A DNA stretch of 11,085 nt from Pelagophyceae sp. CCMP2097. Lineage: Eukaryota; Sar; Pelagophyceae. Position 1 is the first letter of the stretch. The number at the start of each line of letters is the position of its first letter. A program made the position numbers and the translations under genes. Positions 8,711 through 11,085 of the stretch are shown here, piece by piece. Location: positions 471,031 through 482,115 of the forward strand of contig MU657166.1 in NCBI GenBank assembly GCA_026770575.1, given 5' to 3'. A model generated the notes under the pieces. That model searched no databases. It worked only from the letters and a program-made list of their open reading frames with translations, and had not been told where the DNA came from.

Positions 8711-8728
8711 TAGGTCAGGGGGGAGGGT
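8711..8728 (+). repeat. 18-bp direct repeat, copy 1 of 2
   Basis: TAGGTCAGGGGGGAGGGT occurs here and identically at 9259-9276. Copy 1 abuts the inner edge of the left arm; copy 2 abuts the edge of the exon fragment and enters hairpin 3. The copies may mark the borders of the captured segment. Confidence 0.85.
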
Positions 8729-8740
8729 GTCGGTAGGTGG

Positions 8741-8767
8741 GCAGGGAGGGTCCCAGACCCTCCCTGC
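8741..8767. repeat. G-rich hairpin 1
   Basis: An 11-bp perfect stem, GCAGGGAGGGT against ACCCTCCCTGC, with loop CCCAG. It is the most perfect of four related hairpins in the element. Confidence 0.85.
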
Positions 8768-8792
8768 GCGGCTCGACGCGCCAATTCGGTGG

Positions 8793-8817
8793 GGGGGAGG
8801 GTCTGGGACCCTCCCCC
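8793..8817. repeat. G-rich hairpin 2
   Basis: A 10-bp perfect stem, GGGGGAGGGT against ACCCTCCCCC, with loop CTGGG, the reverse complement of the loop in the other three. It is therefore an inverted copy of the same module. Confidence 0.85.
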
Positions 8818-8927
8818 AACGGGGTGTCAGACCCTGTAAAAGACCCGCGCGACGTGCCACAGGCGCCACACAACGTTACTGAATGACTCGCGGAACGAGG
8901 GTCGTGCTCGCGCCGAGACACAATATT

Positions 8928-8959
8928 CAAAAAAGGCAATAATCAGGATTTGATTATTG
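8928..8959 (-). other. Hairpin plus T-run 3' of the exon fragment
   Basis: A 9-bp perfect stem CAATAATCA / TGATTATTG (8937-8959), followed on the minus strand by a run of six T (8934-8929). It starts three bases past the stop codon of the minus-strand exon fragment. It resembles an intrinsic terminator, but in a eukaryotic context it is more likely a 3' UTR structure; its role is unknown. Confidence 0.45.
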
Positions 8960-8961
8960 GT

Positions 8962-9249
8962 TTATGGGGCGCCCGGTGGCGGCGGCGGCACCGGCAGCTG
9001 GGCCGCGATCTCGGCCTTGATCAGGAGGTCGATGAAGCCGGTCGGTGTCCGCGTCTTGCCAGCGCTGCCGCCGTAGACGACCTCGAGGTGCGTCTTCAAC
9101 CGCGCGACGATGACGCGGCCCGCGGCGTTCAAGTGGCCCGAGACGTCCTTAAAGACGTCGTTCTTTTTAATCACGCCGCCGTTCTTCTTGTCCAGGAGGT
9201 CGGAAGCGAGGTCGGCCGCACCGGCGTACTCGTCAGTCGTCCGCCGCAA
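8962..9249 (-). pseudogene. Terminal exon fragment, unknown protein (95 codons)
   Basis: I do not recognise the family. The open frame ends in TAA and has a protein-like composition: LASDLLDKKNGGVIKKNDVF, then SGHLNAAGRVIVARLKTHLE, ending in a proline run PVPPPPPGAP. There is no ATG. The frame begins TTG immediately after TAG at 9250-9252, which matches the acceptors elsewhere in the window, so this is probably a 3' terminal exon. Only six bases beyond that acceptor the G-rich repeat begins, so no upstream exon is adjacent. This suggests a captured gene fragment. It might still be expressed if upstream exons lie far to the right; that I cannot exclude. Confidence 0.45.
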
Positions 9250-9258
9250 CTACGCGAT

Positions 9259-9276
9259 TAGGTCAGGGGGGAGGGT
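9259..9276 (+). repeat. 18-bp direct repeat, copy 2 of 2
   Basis: Identical to 8711-8728 (TAGGTCAGGGGGGAGGGT). It starts just outside the acceptor edge of the exon fragment and runs into hairpin 3. Confidence 0.85.
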
Positions 9277-9291
9277 CCCAGACCCTGCCCC
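9267..9291. repeat. G-rich hairpin 3
   Basis: GGGG-G-AGGGT pairs with ACCCT-G-CCCC with one mismatch; loop CCCAG. Same module as hairpins 1, 2 and 4. Confidence 0.75.
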
Positions 9292-9343
9292 AGCTCGCAC
9301 CCTGTCCAAAAGTCGACCTCCTGTTAGCCCACCGGAGGTGGGG

Positions 9344-9366
9344 GGGGAGGGTCCCAGACCCCCCCC
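9344..9366. repeat. G-rich hairpin 4
   Basis: GGGG-A-GGGT pairs with ACCC-C-CCCC with one A/C mismatch; loop CCCAG. It is adjacent to the inner edge of the right arm. Confidence 0.75.
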
Positions 9367-9368
9367 TT

Positions 9369-9522
9369 CCGTGCCCGCAAGATAAAATGGGACTTGGATA
9401 TTGTGTTACATTACATTAGGATTCCTACACAACAGAATTTGATTTCGACGACTTTTTTTAAGCGATTCTTTTCGGCGACGTGCCCTGATGTAATGTAATG
9501 TAATAGGAATCACAGGATGTCC
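9369..9522 (-). repeat. Right inverted arm, split by an insertion
   Basis: 9369-9405 and 9501-9522 together are the reverse complement of 8651-8710, apart from one base at the junction. The split lies between TTGTG and TAATAGG and is filled by the small insertion at 9409-9500. Confidence 0.9.
9409..9500. mobile_element. 92-bp TA-flanked inverted-repeat insertion (MITE-like)
   Basis: It has terminal inverted repeats CATTACATTA (9409-9418) and TAATGTAATG (9491-9500), flanked by TA on both sides (9407-9408, 9501-9502). The uninterrupted left arm carries a single TA at the matching place, as expected for a target-site duplication. Size, TIRs and TA target resemble non-autonomous Tc1/mariner-type elements. 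It has no coding capacity. Confidence 0.7.
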
Positions 9523-10509
9523 AGTCCCGGAGGACCTTCTCCTGGCCTAGTCAGATCAACCAACTGGTACAAACACAAACTACTTCGGCTCCCTTCGGGA
9601 GCCTGGAATATTATAAAAAGCCATACGTGCCTCTAGAGAGCCAAGAAGATGGGCCTGTGCGTTGCCAACGCCATGCCACCGACTTCCAGAGCGGTTGCGA
9701 GCGCAATCATCTAAAAACACGTCCTATAGAATGCCCCATCGTTCGTCATCAAATCGTCACAATATCTCAATAAGTACCCGAAAAGGAGTTTATAAATTAC
9801 CTTAAGGCTCAATAAGCCTTGTATTTTCGCTTATTCTGTCCAGCAACTCTGTCTCCTTGTTTCACGCTGCGGCCGTGAGGCGTGAGGCGTGAGGGTTTGA
9901 TTTAATATCCCAGGGAGAGGCAGGCGCGCGCGAGCCACGTGCAGTCAAGGGGGCCTGCGCAGGAGCGACTGGTCATCCACCCCGAAGAGCTTCGACCGTT
10001 CTGCCTCGCTACCGGGTACGTCCCCACTCGCTGCATTCGGGCGTGCGTCGACGGCTGTTGTGTCTCCTCGGCCGTAGGACGAAATTCATTGACCGTCCTC
10101 GCTTAAAAAATAAATGCCGTTCTGTAAAGCCTTTTTTTTCGTAGGTTCGCCGATTTCGGCGTCGAAAGGATATTCGTTTCGTTCGCGGACATCTCCGCTT
10201 CAGAGCAGCTCGATGGGCGCGGGTTGCCCGAGATTCGCTGGTCGAAGGTCTTCCCGAGAATAAGGAGACTTGATTTGGTCCTACGGTTATTGACTTTAGA
10301 GCCGAATCGGGGGGTTTCTATAGAGATTCTCTTTTTTTCCCGGTCTCGTGCACTGGGTAATGAAATCATGACCCTGGGTAATACTTTTTTGAATCATTCC
10401 CAGCCATTTCCAACGGTTGGGAGGTATCGTTCTCGGTACGAGCGAGTATCGTTCACCCGAGAAGCCTACCCCGCGCGCGCGCGTTCGGCCCATCTTACCG
10501 GCGCACCAG
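9523..10509. other. Lower-GC interval without a convincing gene
   Basis: Composition is visibly more AT-rich than the genes on either side, with T runs near 10130, 10330 and 10385. It contains a 7-bp hairpin GGCTCCC-TTC-GGGAGCC (9587-9603), TATAAAAAG at about 9613, a small hairpin AAGGCT/AGCCTT near 9803-9819, three GAGGCGT-type units near 9886 and two CTGGGTAAT copies near 10350-10385. An ATG-to-TAA minus frame of 88 codons at 10103-10369 exists, but the opposite strand is equally open and no domain is visible. No tRNA was recognised. Confidence 0.45.
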
Positions 10510-10974
10510 ATGTTGCGCGCCGGGGCCCTCGTGGGCCCTGGCGCCACGGTCCTCGCGGGCCTCGCGGTGCGCCTCCGCGGGCCCGGCGGGGCCCTCGTGC
10601 GCCCTCGCGCCAGGGCCGTCGCCAGGGCCGTCGTGGGCGTCGCGGAGGGCCTCGTCGTGCGCGGCCGGTGCATGCACCTCCGCCTCTGCTTCCTCGGGGC
10701 TTCGTCGGCCGAGTGCTCCCCGCCGCCTTGCCCAGCGGGCACCGCGGGCACGAGCCCGCCCACCAGCCCAGTCGCCGCCGCTGCGCTCCTGCTCGCCGCC
10801 GTGCGCGCCCCGCCGAGCCCGGTGACGGCCGACGCCACGCGTTCTCGCGTCGCTTCCGAGGCGATCCTCTCGAAGGCGACGTCGACCATGAAGGCGTACG
10901 GCGACTTCACGACTCTGAAGAAGGGTGCGATCGGCGAATTCGCGGATTGGTGCGCGGCCGACTCGAACGAAACG
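10510..10974 (+). CDS. 5' or early exon of an unrecognised plus-strand gene (partial)
   Basis: I do not recognise the protein. A plus-strand frame from ATG 10510 runs 155 codons to ACG, directly followed by the donor GTGCGT at 10975, the same donor used by the other genes here. Unspliced, the frame stops at TAG 11074-11076, which itself looks like an acceptor. The first part is compositionally biased (Gly/Ala/Arg/Val, repeated GGGCCCTCGTG units) and may not be coding; ATGs at 10672 and 10888 are alternative starts. The last 50 residues look more protein-like (SKATSTMKAYGDFTTLKK, then EFADWCAADSNET). Minus-strand frames are also open across the region, so the orientation rests on the donor and the composition of the end. 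Confidence 0.4.
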
Positions 10975-11085
10975 GTGCGTGGTGACAAGGTTCCTCGACT
11001 GTGCTTGGGACAAGACGCCGAATCTGGTCCACGCCGTACCCGGTTTCTCGCGTCGCGCGACTGTGTGCTGCTGTAGGTGCGTGGA

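Larger units (their letters stand above)
8651..9522. mobile_element. Inverted-repeat-bounded element carrying an exon fragment
   Basis: The outer left arm 8651-8710 is the reverse complement of 9369-9405 plus 9501-9522, apart from one base, once the insertion in the right arm is removed: about 60 bp, near-perfect. The arms begin GGACATCCTG and end GCGGGCACGG. Inside lie four G-rich hairpins, an 18-bp direct repeat (8711-8728 and 9259-9276) and a minus-strand exon fragment. There is no transposase, so if mobile it is non-autonomous, like elements that capture host gene pieces. I see no clear target-site duplication outside the arms, so the transposon reading is inferred from structure. Confidence 0.6.

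Noticed and set aside
8741..9366. CRISPR array or bacterial terminators
   Set aside because: Units are irregularly spaced with no uniform spacers, and the window is clearly eukaryotic with introns.
10103..10369. Minus-strand ATG-to-TAA frame of 88 codons
   Set aside because: No domain, the opposite strand is also open, and it lies in low-GC DNA; too weak to call as a gene.
1..11085. tRNA or rRNA genes
   Set aside because: I found no convincing T-arm GGTTCRANYC box with matching A box, and no rRNA-like core sequence, on either strand by eye. A covariance-model scan was not possible.

Overview
This window looks like nuclear DNA from a small, GC-rich, intron-bearing unicellular eukaryote, most likely a microalga or related protist. 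The evidence is: open frames that break and resume in another frame exactly at GT...AG boundaries; short introns (about 32-130 nt); a recurring splice donor, GTGCGT; eukaryote-typical protein families (DUSP/MYND/USP deubiquitinase, ankyrin repeats, a secreted SGNH/PC-esterase-like protein); and a CCCTAA telomere-type repeat. I cannot name the species. A high-GC stramenopile or haptophyte alga would fit, but that is inference.

Layout. Bases 1-304 are non-coding and hold two GAATTCC-centred palindromes. Bases 305-1727 (+) hold a spliced gene for a signal-peptide-bearing SGNH/PC-esterase-like protein. It meets, tail to tail across 112 bp, a large minus-strand gene (4978 to 1840). Reading through four introns, that gene encodes one 957-residue deubiquitinase with a DUSP domain, a MYND zinc finger and a complete USP catalytic domain. 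The catalytic Cys box lies upstream of the longest open frame and appears only when the 3884-3980 intron is removed.

Bases 4979-6698 are mostly without a supportable gene, apart from a doubtful small minus-strand ORF at 5601-5864. Bases 6699-8213 (+) hold a four-exon ankyrin-repeat gene whose last intron ends in a telomere-like (CCCTAA)n tract. Bases 8651-9522 form a mobile-element-like unit: two 60-bp inverted arms, four G-rich hairpins with matching loops, and a captured-looking terminal exon on the minus strand. One arm is itself interrupted by a 92-bp TA-flanked inverted-repeat insertion, and the other arm preserves the empty site. Bases 9523-10509 are lower-GC and have no convincing gene. 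From about 10510 to the right edge there is a likely first or early exon of a plus-strand gene that continues beyond the window.

The genes do not form a pathway. The deubiquitinase (ubiquitin removal), the ankyrin protein (protein-protein scaffold) and the esterase-like secretory protein appear to be independently transcribed neighbours.
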